9,839 nt of DNA from Oxalobacter formigenes (lineage in GTDB: Bacteria; Pseudomonadota; Gammaproteobacteria; Burkholderiales; Burkholderiaceae_D): assembly GCA_019424645.1 (NCBI GenBank), contig JAHYZB010000062.1:11055-20893 (forward strand), given 5' to 3'. The position numbers and the translations under genes are program-made. Of the stretch, positions 1 to 5,823 are shown in pieces (position 1 is the first letter of the stretch; the number at the start of each line of letters is the position of its first letter). The notes beneath the pieces are model-generated. The model made no database searches, had not been told where the DNA came from, and was given only the letters and a program-made list of their open reading frames with translations.

Positions 1-187
1 GCCTTATTCCGGAAATGATTACACATTAATGATGACCGTAAACGATGCGGCGGCTCCATCGTACGGTGCGCTGGTCGGTGCAATACCTTATGTAAAAACG
101 ACAACGTCATTTACACCGCGAATTTACTATACCAATGCCAATATCGATTCGAATTGCAACTGGTATACCATCGGACAGGGAATTTAA
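1..187 (+). CDS. Phage tail-fibre protein, C-terminal tip (5' end outside window)
   Basis: The frame is open from the window edge (codons start at position 2) to a TAA at 185-187, giving about 61 residues that end in NWYTIGQGI. The segment KTTTSF followed by a short aromatic-rich stretch and a terminal G-Q matches the end of the complete fibre gene downstream, which has KTTTSF and ends NYWYACGQRA. That layout resembles the gp53-like C-terminal tip domain of tail fibres, which folds as a beta-rich trimeric receptor-binding head at the distal end of the fibre. I infer that this is the 3' end of a paralogous fibre gene. The family call rests mainly on the match to its neighbour, because the diagnostic collar domain would lie upstream of the window. 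It could instead be a short orphan tip fragment. Confidence 0.72.
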   Translation, partial: PYSGNDYTLMMTVNDAAAPSYGALVGAIPYVKTTTSFTPRIYYTNANIDSNCNWYTIGQGI

Positions 188-197
188 ACAGGAAAAC

Positions 198-245
198 ACC
201 TGCACAATCATATGCCTTCGATTTTCAATGCAGACAGGTTTTTTT
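198..245 (+). terminator. Possible weak terminator after the first fibre gene
   Basis: ACCTG (198-202) can pair with CAGGT (235-239), and the 3' arm runs directly into seven T residues (239-245). The stem has only 5 bp and the loop is long (32 nt), so this is a weak candidate. It is placed 10 nt after the first fibre gene's stop codon, where a terminator would be expected. Confidence 0.25.
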
Positions 246-381
246 GAAAAACATGAAGGCAACGATCACATTCAATCTCCGGTATGCCTGTTTTTTGGAT
301 AGTGAACACGATATACAGGCTGACCGAAGAATTTTCATGCAGTATTATTTCCTTCGACGCGAAAGTTGCGTCTGAAAATTA

Positions 382-427
382 CAAAAAAAACCAGAGACCT
401 CCTTCATATGAAGCGAGGTCTTTTTTT
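382..427 (+). terminator. Strong intrinsic terminator between the two fibre genes
   Basis: AGACCTC (395-401) pairs with GAGGTCT (415-421). The stem continues inward as CTTC/GAAG around an ATAT loop, with a single bulged C at 414, giving 11 bp in all. A run of seven T follows (421-427) and eight A precede it (383-390), so it could also act on the minus strand. It lies 197-240 nt after the first fibre stop and ends 27 nt before the ATG of the second fibre gene. It therefore sits in that gene's leader unless the second gene has a promoter within those 27 nt, and I see none. Confidence 0.88.
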
Positions 428-454
428 ATTCAAGTCGTTAAACGGAATATCAAC

Positions 455-1939
455 ATGACACAAAACCACTTCAAACCCTTCGCCACCGGCACCAACGCCA
501 TCGTCCAGACACAGGAAGAATACGAAAAATCAACCGCCGTAAAAGAAGGCTTCCGAAAAGGATTGGCCCGCTCCAACGAAGTCAACAAGGCTCTGCGGCA
601 GGCCACCAGCATCGCCGCTGCCGTCGCCGGATTCACCGCTGAAAAGAGCGAACAGGACATCCTAGATAATGGAGATATAGACACCCTTAAACAGCACTTC
701 GAAACCGCCATCCGCACAGTGAGCGCCACCCTGTCAGCCGAAGCACAGGGAACAGCCGACGCTTTGACCGCCACCTTCACCCCGACATTGAAACACCTTG
801 ATTCCGGAAAAACCGTCCTTGTGCGTGCAAGGGAAAAAAACCGGACAAAAAATCCCGGCTTCAAAGCAGACGAAACCGAAGCCAGACCCATCGTCAAAGG
901 CAACAACCTGCCACTGGAAGAAGGCGACATAGCCGGAGCCGGACACTGGCTCGAACTGCAATTCGACAACGTATTGGAAAAATGGGTACTCCAAAACCCC
1001 GCCAAAGGAATTGTCCCGTTAAACGGCGTCCCCGTCGGAACCGTCGAATACTTCGCCATGTCAACTCCGCCAGCGGGCTACCTGAAGGCCGACGGAAGAG
1101 CCGTTGAACGCGAAACCTATGCCGAACTCTATGCCGCCATCGGTACTACTTTCGGGGAAGGCGATGGGGAAATGACGTTTAATTTGCCGGATTTGCGGGG
1201 AGAATTTATTCGTGGTTGGGATGATGAGCGTTTTGTCGACGCAAATCGTGAATTTGGCAGTTCGCAAAACTTTGCTATCGAAAATATCCTCGGATCTTTG
1301 GGATCAGAAGACAAAAATGCCGGATATCAGGTATTTGGGGAATCGGTACAATCGATTATGGATGAAAGCGGTGCCTTGTCAGGAAAGTATTTTCCGCGTG
1401 CATCAGTGGCTGACGTGCCTAATATGACGGTTCCTACCCTGACTCGTATTGAATTTGATGCCTCGAAATCTGTACAGACAGCCGATGAGACACGTCCCCG
1501 AAACATTGCTTTACTGCCCTGCATCAAAGCCTTCGACGCAGCCGCCAATCCCGGCCTGATCGACATCACCGGACTGGCCAATGAAGTGGATGGCAAACTG
1601 GACAAGGTCATTGACAGCAAACCGGTCAGGTATGTCATCGATGCCTGCAACGATGGAACGAACTGGTACCGGAAATGGTCGGATGGGTGGGTAGAACAGG
1701 GAGGATCTTACCAGACATCAAATGATACAAATATTACAGTTACTCTTAGCTGCCCATTTTCAGACACAAGTTATTATATTTCTTTATTACAGGGAAGTAC
1801 CGGTGCAGGTAACAAAGACAGTGATATCAATGTTGGATGGAAATGGTTCTCTACATGGGAAAAAACAACGACATCATTTGGCATGCGTCTGGCAAAAATA
1901 AATATTAATTATTGGTATGCCTGTGGACAAAGAGCCTGA
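455..1939 (+). CDS. Phage tail fibre protein with tail-collar domain and C-terminal receptor-binding tip
   Basis: 494 residues. The start is ATG 455, opening MTQNHFKPFATGTNA. The open frame extends upstream to 284, but that part reads through the terminator and looks non-coding. Residues 1-90 resemble the usual fibre N-terminus (FKPFATGTN, then a helical segment with NKALRQATSIAAAVAGF). Residues 193 to about 359 form a phage tail-collar domain: PVGTVEYFAMSTPPAGYL, then FNLPDLRGEFIRGWDD, closing with RPRNIALLPCIKA at 347-359. Residues from about 390 (WYRKWSDGWVEQGG) to the end resemble gp53-like tips that bind the host surface. The ribosome-binding site is weak (ACGGAA at best). Base composition changes sharply within the gene: the first 680 nt are rich in G/C at third positions, about 1140-1500 is richer in T, about 1505-1700 is G/C-rich again, and the tip (about 1705-1939) is A/T-rich, which suggests modular recombination. 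No chaperone (fibre-assembly) gene follows. It may belong to a prophage or a tailocin; the window cannot tell which. Confidence 0.9.
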   Translation: MTQNHFKPFATGTNAIVQTQEEYEKSTAVKEGFRKGLARSNEVNKALRQATSIAAAVAGFTAEKSEQDILDNGDIDTLKQHFETAIRTVSATLSAEAQGTADALTATFTPTLKHLDSGKTVLVRAREKNRTKNPGFKADETEARPIVKGNNLPLEEGDIAGAGHWLELQFDNVLEKWVLQNPAKGIVPLNGVPVGTVEYFAMSTPPAGYLKADGRAVERETYAELYAAIGTTFGEGDGEMTFNLPDLRGEFIRGWDDERFVDANREFGSSQNFAIENILGSLGSEDKNAGYQVFGESVQSIMDESGALSGKYFPRASVADVPNMTVPTLTRIEFDASKSVQTADETRPRNIALLPCIKAFDAAANPGLIDITGLANEVDGKLDKVIDSKPVRYVIDACNDGTNWYRKWSDGWVEQGGSYQTSNDTNITVTLSCPFSDTSYYISLLQGSTGAGNKDSDINVGWKWFSTWEKTTTSFGMRLAKININYWYACGQRA

Positions 1940-2464
1940 ATCATGATTGGACAACAAATCCCGAAACCTGCACAGGATAGGTCAAAATGTGTCGAAACAA
2001 TGTTCTGTGGGATCACCAGAAAAGCAGTTATTGAAGATAGAAAGATGAGTCCGTAATACACATTCTTCTCGTGCCTGAACACACTGGAATACCGTCAGTT
2101 CAACAGATCAGGGATTACTCCAAGTTCTGTATGAAAAGTTTGAAAGGAATGACAAACTGACGCCTGGCGAATTTCAGTGTGTTCATCCTGTCGCCGATCC
2201 ACATCAAGATACGGGAAGAGAGCAATGATGGCCGTTGTGCCATTTTGGATTTCAATCCTGAAAACGCTGTTTTACATATAAAAAGCGCGAGCATGAATAT
2301 CTGCTGTCAGTTTTCCTGATACAGGTTTGCAAAAGCATGATCGACTCATGCGGCATAAAACTTTTACACAGAAGATTTTTGTCCTGTGCCAGAGAACCGA
2401 ACAGGTCTGGTTAACCGTAACATAAATGCTTGCAAAAATGCAGACAGCAAATTAATCTAATCTT
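1940..2464. other. Non-coding or decayed stretch after the fibre gene
   Basis: I see no supportable gene here. A 37-codon ORF starts 3 nt after the fibre stop (1943-2056, MIGQQIPKPAQD...), but it has no ribosome-binding site and no recognisable family. On the plus strand a frame from about 2043 to 2323 is open except for one TGA at about 2158-2160. Part of it reads like protein (RCAILDFNPENAVLHIK), so this could be the remnant of a gene, but I cannot assign a family. Small perfect hairpins occur, for example GCATGA/TCATGC at 2335-2351. A fibre-assembly gene would be expected at this position and is missing. Confidence 0.5.
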
Positions 2465-2586
2465 CGGTGGCAAAGCTTCATCTGCTACCGGCGCTTTAAA
2501 ACGCGCTCGTACCCGGTGAGTACATACCGCATATGTACTACCGCTCGTTTCCAACGACAGGTTTTTTCAACCTGTTGGCTGGAACG
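2465..2586. repeat. Cluster of four consecutive stem-loops
   Basis: Four inverted repeats follow one another almost without gaps. CGGTGGC (2465-2471) pairs with GCTACCG (2484-2490) with one G-T pair. GCGC (2491-2494) pairs with GCGC (2503-2506). AGTACATA (2519-2526) pairs perfectly with TATGTACT (2532-2539) around CCGCA, and is extended by GGT/ACC outside a bulged G. ACAGGTT (2557-2563) pairs perfectly with AACCTGT (2569-2575) and is enclosed by CGTTTCCA (2546-2553) against TGGAACG (2580-2586). GCTCGT occurs directly repeated at 2505-2510 and 2543-2548, flanking the third hairpin. The function is unknown: it could be a structured RNA, a folding single-stranded DNA site or the end of a mobile element. 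No known RNA family is recognised. Confidence 0.6.
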
Positions 2587-2651
2587 ACGGTTATTTCTTC
2601 TTCTCCGTTTTTATTCCTTTCTCTTGTCGATCCCTCTGCAAAAAGGACGAT

Positions 2652-2679
2652 TGACGGAACTTGCCAATCTTTAACAATA
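2652..2679 (+). promoter_or_regulatory. Possible sigma-70 promoter for the small acidic gene
   Basis: TTGACG (2652-2657, five of six consensus bases) lies 16 nt before AACAAT (2674-2679, four of six). Transcription from here would start near 2686 and carry the structured element at 2761-2840 in the 5' leader of the gene at 2879. This is a sequence match only; the -10 element is mediocre. Confidence 0.4.
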
Positions 2680-2760
2680 AATGTAAATTTGAAACCGGTG
2701 CTTAAAACACACCTTCGTACCATACTTTTTCTGCAAGTAGGATTTCGTTCGTCTTCAAAC

Positions 2761-2840
2761 GGGCGGGAGTGGGCTAATACAAGACCCTTTACGGGAAATA
2801 TGCCCAGCAGCGTGGTACGACTGTGTTTTAGCTCCCGCCC
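2761..2840 (+). ncRNA. Candidate structured leader or small RNA
   Basis: GGGCGGGAG (2761-2769) pairs perfectly with CTCCCGCCC (2832-2840), a 9-bp closing stem around 62 nt. Inside it, GGGC (2771-2774) can pair with GCCC (2802-2805), enclosing a CCC/GGG hairpin, and CGT/ACG in CGTGGTACG gives a second small arm. The result is a branched shape rather than a simple terminator, and no T-tract follows. It lies 38 nt upstream of the ATG at 2879, a position expected of a cis-acting leader element. The inverted repeat also reads equally well on the minus strand. I compared it by eye with common riboswitch and ribozyme cores and recognised none. Confidence 0.45.
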
Positions 2841-2878
2841 GACCCTCGTAAAAATCATAACTCAGGGGACGAACACGA

Positions 2879-3115
2879 ATGCATCAAGCTTCAGATGACA
2901 ACGACATCATTTACATAGCCGACCTTGGAGAAAGCCCATACGTTTATATCAACGGCAAGGATGAACCTGTCTATCGTTATGCCGTATGGAATGACTCGAA
3001 AACAAGAATTGTCGATTACAGCGACGACCTGGAATTTTTAAGGGACAAATACGGTCGCGACAAACAGATAAAGGTTCTGACCTATAAACCATTCATGAAT
3101 AAAAAAACTTCGTGA
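2879..3115 (+). CDS. Small acidic protein of unknown function
   Basis: 78 residues, from ATG 2879 preceded by AGGGG at 2864-2868, 10 nt from the start. I do not recognise the family. The N-terminal 12 residues are acidic (SDDNDIIYIADLGE), the middle is rich in Tyr and Asp (YVYINGKDEPVYRYAVW, then a DDLEFLRDKYGRDK stretch), and the C-terminus is basic (KPFMNKKTS). There is no signal peptide or membrane segment, so it is probably cytosolic. The residue pattern suggests a small folded beta-alpha domain rather than a random frame. It faces the minus-strand gene at 3202-3675 and lies between the fibre locus and ordinary chromosomal genes, so it may be accessory cargo. A second ORF (2533-2898) overlaps its start in another frame and is probably not real. 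Confidence 0.62.
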   Translation: MHQASDDNDIIYIADLGESPYVYINGKDEPVYRYAVWNDSKTRIVDYSDDLEFLRDKYGRDKQIKVLTYKPFMNKKTS

Positions 3116-3161
3116 AAGCATTGCTATGATTCAACCGCCCTGACAGCGTTCGTTCCAATCG

Positions 3162-3180
3162 TCCACATTGTGGAAATCGT
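3162..3180. terminator. Possible weak terminator between convergent genes
   Basis: TCCAC (3162-3166) pairs with GTGGA (3170-3174) around ATT, followed by AAATCGTTTT. The stem is short and not GC-rich, but it lies in the 86-nt gap between two convergent genes, where a terminator would be expected. Confidence 0.3.
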
Positions 3181-3201
3181 TTTACTGCCATAGTGCAGCA
3201 T

Positions 3202-3675
3202 TCAAATCCTGGCCTTGCCACTGAACCGGCTGACGTCAATTCTGAAAACAGCCACGGCATTCACCATTTTGTCACTGAAAGCGAAAGCGTTGCCAGTCAG
3301 ATGGCTCATCAGTGTATTTAATGCGTTGGCCTTTTCGCCATTGTCGTCCAGTTCATGGATCCAGCCGTTTCCGATAATGCTCTTGTAGCGGTAGCCATAC
3401 TGGCAGGCCATGTTGTCTTCGACGAGTTCATGACCCGTATCCATTTCAAATGCCACGGCCGCATTGTTTTTGAACGCCCGGACTTTGCGGCCGTCGCGGG
3501 CAGAATGGACGTAGAGCGTCAATTTGTTGCCGTCATATTCATACCCGAAATTCAGCGGGACAATATACAAACCTTCCTCGTCCATCGTTGCGATCCGGCA
3601 AACCTTGCATTCTTCAAGGATAAGCCGCAATTCGTCCGGATTGTCCACCATCCTGTCTTTTCGTCTCATTTCCAT
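3202..3675 (-). CDS. NimA-like pyridoxamine 5'-phosphate oxidase-fold flavoprotein
   Basis: 157 residues, the usual length for the family. The opening RRKDRMVDNPDELRLIL, the segment KVCRIATMDEEGLYIVPLNF, then LYVHSARDGRK (residues 54-64) and the late CQYGYRYKSIIGNG (91-104) are the hallmark order of the Pyridox_ox_2 / NimA-like split-barrel family. Members bind FMN as dimers; some reduce 5-nitroimidazoles, but most have unknown substrates, so drug resistance should not be assumed. His57 lies in the HSA...GRK segment that usually contacts the flavin phosphate. The start at 3675 is preceded by GGGGGA 5 nt upstream. A second ATG two codons in (MEM) is a minor alternative. The gene is separated by 96 nt from the upstream DUF445 gene, so it may have its own promoter. 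Confidence 0.9.
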   Translation of the reverse strand: MEMRRKDRMVDNPDELRLILEECKVCRIATMDEEGLYIVPLNFGYEYDGNKLTLYVHSARDGRKVRAFKNNAAVAFEMDTGHELVEDNMACQYGYRYKSIIGNGWIHELDDNGEKANALNTLMSHLTGNAFAFSDKMVNAVAVFRIDVSRFSGKARI

Positions 3676-3771
3676 GTCATTCCCCCGTCAATAGGTCTTT
3701 GGAAATAAGGATAAGGGAAAAAAGCGTGCCTGTCTTTTTCCGGAATAAAAAGAAGGGCGGCAAGAAGGAAA

Positions 3772-5052
3772 TTACATCGACAGAAAAAGGACAAGGGCAT
3801 GTAACAGCACGCCGATCAGGCCGCCGACCAGAGTCCCGTTGATCCGGATGAACTGGAGATCGCGTCCGATGGACAGTTCCAGCTCCCGGACCATCGACTT
3901 GTTATCCCAGTGCTGGACGGTATAAACGATATGTTGCGACACGGTTTCGCGGATTTCGGCAGACATCGCGTATGTGATCAATACCATCTGGTCGTTGATC
4001 GATTCCGTGAGCGACGGGTTTTCCAATACCCAGCGTCCAAAGCGCCGGAAAGTACGGGACAGTCGGTGTCGCATCCGGGAATCACTGCTTTCGATGTCTT
4101 TCAAAAGCCATTTTCGGAAGTGAACCCAAAGCGTTTCGAAATACTCGGCAACGACAGGGGTATTTAAAAATTCCTTTTTCCATTCCTCGATCTTGGCGTG
4201 GTATTCCGGATCGTTTTTCAGTTTGTCGATAAAGCGGGAGGCCAGATCATCGAACTGCTTGCGGCGCGGGTGAGTCGGGTTCTGCCCGATATCGTGCAGC
4301 CAGCCCTGCATGCTTTCCACCAGCGTACCCGATACGCGCAAGCCGAATTCATCCGTATCCATGACCAGCCCCAACATCCTGATCAGTTTCGGATATTCCC
4401 GCCGGGACACTTCGATAATGACAGTGGCCAGTTGTTTGCGTGTACCCGGTTCGTCCAGTACCGTCGAAATTCGCCGCAAGCCCACATCAAGCATGGCCTG
4501 ATGCTGGTTATTGTGCGTCAACACATCCATCAGCTGTCCGATAAGATCGCCCAGATCCAGCTCTTCCATCCGCTGGTAAATCGAATTGCGCAAGAGCTTG
4601 CCCACACGGGCATCGTCCACGAATTCCAGCGCACCCGCCAGGACCCTGACCGTCTTGTCTGCCAGAAAATCGGCCTTTTCCTTTGAAGACAACCATGAGG
4701 CAATGCGCTGCGCCGGTTCCCAGTCCCTCATTTTGGAAACAAGCGTTTCTTTCGAGAGAAAATTGTCCCGGATGAAAACCGCCATATTCTCGGCGATCCG
4801 GTCCTTGTTTTCAGGGATGATCGCCGTGCGCGGAATAGGGAGGTTTAAAGGATGCCGGAAAATGGCGACAACGGCAAACCAGTCGGCGAGCGCACCGATC
4901 ATGGCCGCCTCGGCAAACGCGCTGACCCATTCCCACATACCGGCACGGCCATTCAACCGGGAAACGAGAAACAAAACCGCCATCGCGACCAGAAGAGCCG
5001 TCGCAACCATCTTCATCCTGAAAAGCTGGCTTTTTCGTAAATCGCTGGTCAT
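3772..5052 (-). CDS. DUF445 family inner-membrane protein (YjiN-like)
   Basis: 426 residues. Residues 15-32 form a hydrophobic segment (MVATALLVAMAVLFLVSRL region). They are followed by the family signature at about 45-90: AFAEAAMIGALADWFAVVAIF, HPLNLPIPRTAIIP and NKDRIAENM, then FIRDNFLS. The middle, about 100-400, is long and mostly helical and charged, and the last 23 residues (GTLVGGLIGVLLHALVLFL) form another membrane segment. The biochemical function of the family is unknown. The protein matches E. coli YjiN in layout and signature. It starts 31 nt after the stop of the phosphatase gene on the same strand, so the two are probably one operon. The ribosome-binding site is weak (GGGAC), which is compatible with translational coupling. 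The sequence looks intact. Confidence 0.94.
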   Translation of the reverse strand: MTSDLRKSQLFRMKMVATALLVAMAVLFLVSRLNGRAGMWEWVSAFAEAAMIGALADWFAVVAIFRHPLNLPIPRTAIIPENKDRIAENMAVFIRDNFLSKETLVSKMRDWEPAQRIASWLSSKEKADFLADKTVRVLAGALEFVDDARVGKLLRNSIYQRMEELDLGDLIGQLMDVLTHNNQHQAMLDVGLRRISTVLDEPGTRKQLATVIIEVSRREYPKLIRMLGLVMDTDEFGLRVSGTLVESMQGWLHDIGQNPTHPRRKQFDDLASRFIDKLKNDPEYHAKIEEWKKEFLNTPVVAEYFETLWVHFRKWLLKDIESSDSRMRHRLSRTFRRFGRWVLENPSLTESINDQMVLITYAMSAEIRETVSQHIVYTVQHWDNKSMVRELELSIGRDLQFIRINGTLVGGLIGVLLHALVLFLSM

Positions 5053-5083
5053 GAAAGTCCCGAAAGAATCTCCGTGAAGGGGG

Positions 5084-5545
5084 TCACTTGCCGTTTGCAG
5101 CGCTTTTTTCCGGCTGCATCAGATTGGCATCGATCTGGTCGATACCCTGAGAAATCAGTTCAAAAGATTCTTCGAACGCCTTGATATTTTTGGAATAAGG
5201 ATCGGGTACATCATAATCGCCATATTCACCGATACGCACGATTTTGCCCTTGAAGTTGGGAAAACTGTATTTGACGATATCGCTCTGTTCCTTTTCCATC
5301 GTGATGACGAGATCCACGTTTTTCAGCAGGTCGTTCGTCAGCAGTCTGGCGCGATGCCGGCTGATATCGATACCGTTTTCTCTCATGACGCGAATCGAAA
5401 AAGGGTCGGCTGACCATCCCACCGTAATTTCCCGCAGACCTGCCGAACCGATGTTTTTATCAGGATAACGCTGTTTCAAAAGACCTTCTGCCATAGGGCT
5501 GCGGCAAATATTGCCCAGACAAATTACGAGGATATTCTGTATCAC
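5084..5545 (-). CDS. Low-molecular-weight protein-tyrosine phosphatase
   Basis: 153 residues. The P-loop CLGNICRSP gives nucleophile Cys9 and phosphate-binding Arg15, and the general acid is Asp115 in DPY (115-117). All three are intact, so it should hydrolyse phosphotyrosine, probably in the cytosol. The family includes Wzb/Etp/EpsP enzymes, which act with a tyrosine kinase in capsule and exopolysaccharide export, and also arsenate reductases; the DPY motif and the rest of the loop fit the phosphatase. No kinase or polysaccharide gene is in view, so its partner is unknown. The start is GTG at 5545 with GGAAAGG 7 nt upstream; no ATG gives a better start. It is the first gene of a probable two-gene operon with the DUF445 gene and diverges from the ATPase gene. 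Confidence 0.93.
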   Translation of the reverse strand: MIQNILVICLGNICRSPMAEGLLKQRYPDKNIGSAGLREITVGWSADPFSIRVMRENGIDISRHRARLLTNDLLKNVDLVITMEKEQSDIVKYSFPNFKGKIVRIGEYGDYDVPDPYSKNIKAFEESFELISQGIDQIDANLMQPEKSAANGK

Positions 5546-5568
5546 CGGCCGACCTTTCCAAAAGAGGG

Positions 5569-5598
5569 TTAACAGGACAAATTTCTGTTAAGAAACAG
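5569..5598. promoter_or_regulatory. Possible operator: inverted TTAACAG half-sites
   Basis: TTAACAG (5569-5575) and CTGTTAA (5585-5591) are a perfect 7-bp inverted repeat with a 9-nt spacer. A third half-site, AACAG (5594-5598), pairs with CTGTT (5585-5589). They lie between the divergent phosphatase (start 5545) and ATPase genes, a usual place for a shared regulator site. No specific regulator is recognised. The AT-rich stretch 5605-5645 holds possible -10 elements (TATAAG, TATAGT) but no convincing -35. Confidence 0.4.
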
Positions 5599-5809
5599 TT
5601 CGAAAAAGATATAAGGAACTCTTCTTATTTTAAGGTATAGTTTGCCATTGATGGGCATTAAATGACGCAATTGCTTGATCTTTCGGGCCACCTGTCTCGA
5701 TATAGATCAATTCTCGCACACATGAAGTCCCTATCCTTAAGTTTTTGGCTTCAAAAAAGATTTTCAACGACTTTTGCCGATTCGCATCACGCTATATCGA
5801 CCGCTGAAA

Positions 5810-5823
5810 AGGAGCGACAATTG
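5810..5823 (+). promoter_or_regulatory. Ribosome-binding site deciding a TTG start for the ATPase
   Basis: AAGGAG lies at about 5809-5814, 6 nt before an in-frame TTG (5821). The ATG codons upstream in the same frame, at 5662 and 5722, have no good Shine-Dalgarno sequence. This favours the TTG. Confidence 0.65.

Noticed and set aside
188..381. Possible small gene after the first fibre (for example 228-302 or 154-375)
   Set aside because: The frames are short, lack ribosome-binding sites, and overlap the fibre end or the terminator. No family is recognisable.
430..1059. 209-residue minus-strand ORF inside the fibre gene
   Set aside because: It is antisense to a well-supported coding region with clear fibre domains and has no recognisable family.
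2465..2840. CRISPR array, integron attC site or tRNA in the stem-loop region
   Set aside because: There are no regularly spaced identical repeats, no GTTRRRY/RYYYAAC core pair in the right place, and no cloverleaf with a CCA-type acceptor could be drawn.
2533..2898. 121-residue plus-strand ORF (and a 106-residue minus-strand ORF at 2538-2858)
   Set aside because: Both span the hairpin array and the palindromic element, match no family I know, and the plus ORF starts inside a stem and overlaps the start of the better-supported gene at 2879.
1865..2912. 15-base identical string ACAACGACATCATTT at 1865-1879 and 2898-2912
   Set aside because: The two copies are read in different frames, flanking sequence does not match, and such a match is only mildly unlikely by chance.
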